From the NCBI GenBank assembly GCA_017550765.1, contig JAFZOC010000218.1, forward strand, positions 1 to 5,849: 5,849 bases of DNA. Reading direction: 5' to 3'. The notes beneath the pieces are model-generated. The model was not told the origin of the DNA. It made no database searches and saw only the letters and a list, made by a program, of their open reading frames with translations. The translations under genes were made by a program, and so were the position numbers. Positions 5,361 to 5,849 of this stretch are shown in pieces. Origin of the DNA: Oscillospiraceae bacterium (lineage in GTDB: Bacteria; Bacillota_A; Clostridia; Oscillospirales; Oscillospiraceae). Numbering within the stretch: the first letter of the stretch is position 1; each line of letters opens with the position of its first letter.

Positions 5361-5849
5361 ATGGAACTGCTCATCAAACAGATACTGGAGAACAAGGAAG
5401 CCGCCGCCCTCCCCTCCCTGCTGGAGAGCGGAGGGCTCCCTGCGCTCGTTTCCGGGCTCTCGGCGGTGCATCGGGCGAACATGGCCGCGGCGCTGCGTCT
5501 GGAAACGGGCCTGCCCCTGGTGGTCCTCTGTCCGGACGATACCGCGGCGGAGAACATGGCCCGGGATCTCAGCGCCATGCTGGGGCGGGAAGCGGCCGTC
5601 CTGGGGATGCGGGACTTCACCTTCTACGCGGTGGAGGCCGCCTCCCGCCAGGCGGAGCAGAAGCGCATCGCGACCCTCTACGGGCTCTGCTGCGGCACGA
5701 CGGAGGTCCTGTGCGTCTCCGCCGCGGCGCTCCTGCAGCGCACCATCCCCCCTGAGACCCTGCGCCAGGCCGCTTTCCAGCTGGGAGCCAGCGACAGCTG
5801 CGCCATCGAGGACGTGGAGGACGCCCTGCTGCGCTGCGGCTACAGCCGC
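5361..5849 (+). CDS. mfd: Transcription-repair coupling factor Mfd, N-terminal fragment
   Basis: The frame is open from ATG 5361 to the window end (163 residues; the full protein is usually about 1,150). The visible part matches the Mfd N-terminal UvrB-homology module: a leading helix, then LPALVSGLSAVHRANMAAAL (27-45; the 'V.GLSG..K' strand-loop-helix), LPLVVLCPDDTAAENMARDL, FYAVEAASRQAEQKRIATLYGL, VLCVSAAALLQRTIPPETL and a closing ALLRCGYSR, equivalent to the conserved 'LV..GY.R' turn. Mfd removes RNA polymerase stalled at DNA damage and recruits UvrA for nucleotide excision repair. The helicase/translocase and RNAP-interaction domains lie beyond the window. The start is constrained: an in-frame TAG sits at 5355-5357 and the next in-frame ATG is 40 codons later. 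There is no proper ribosome binding site; AGGG touches the ATG. Confidence 0.87.
   Translation, partial: MELLIKQILENKEAAALPSLLESGGLPALVSGLSAVHRANMAAALRLETGLPLVVLCPDDTAAENMARDLSAMLGREAAVLGMRDFTFYAVEAASRQAEQKRIATLYGLCCGTTEVLCVSAAALLQRTIPPETLRQAAFQLGASDSCAIEDVEDALLRCGYSR

Noticed and set aside
5324..5755. Open frame of 143 codons overlapping mfd in another frame
   Set aside because: The frame starting at 5361 gives a clear Mfd N-terminus and runs to the window end. The overlapping frame is Arg/Gly/Ala-rich and featureless.

Overview
The window is a GC-rich, gene-dense bacterial chromosome segment with every gene on the + strand. Strong AAGGAGG-type ribosome binding sites, a lipobox lipoprotein, intrinsic terminators and a clostridial-type ECF sigma factor point to a high-GC Firmicute, most plausibly a gut Clostridia/Oscillospiraceae-like organism. 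That assignment is inference from style; no rRNA or other taxonomic marker is present. There is no mobile element, CRISPR array, tRNA or rRNA.

Layout. (1) Positions 1-1500 hold the tail of an operon: the C-terminal end of an ABC exporter ATPase (1-260), a GNAT-type acetyltransferase (266-841) and a beta-phosphoglucomutase-like HAD hydrolase (838-1500). The genes are separated by 5 nt or overlap by 4 nt, and the operon ends at a perfectly palindromic terminator (1525-1556). (2) Positions 1587-5239 hold a signalling module. It contains an ECF-type promoter (GGAACT, 16 nt, CGACT), an ECF sigma factor (1638-2219), an overlapping single-pass membrane protein with a large two-repeat outer domain (2194-3708; candidate anti-sigma factor or sensor), and a lipoprotein with YD-like repeats (3773-5239). 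A GC-rich hairpin without a U-tract lies before the lipoprotein, and the module ends at a strong terminator (5294-5320). (3) From 5361 the N-terminus of the transcription-repair coupling factor Mfd begins. Its extended -10 promoter lies so close to the ATG that the message may be leaderless.

How the genes may work together (inference). The sigma factor probably drives its own operon through the GGAAC/CGACT promoter. The membrane protein, translationally coupled to it, is placed to restrain it and to sense the envelope. The lipoprotein is placed on the outer face of the membrane as a co-sensor or effector. The sigma/membrane-protein pairing is a pattern known in Clostridia. The least familiar parts are the duplicated outer domain and the YD-repeat lipoprotein.
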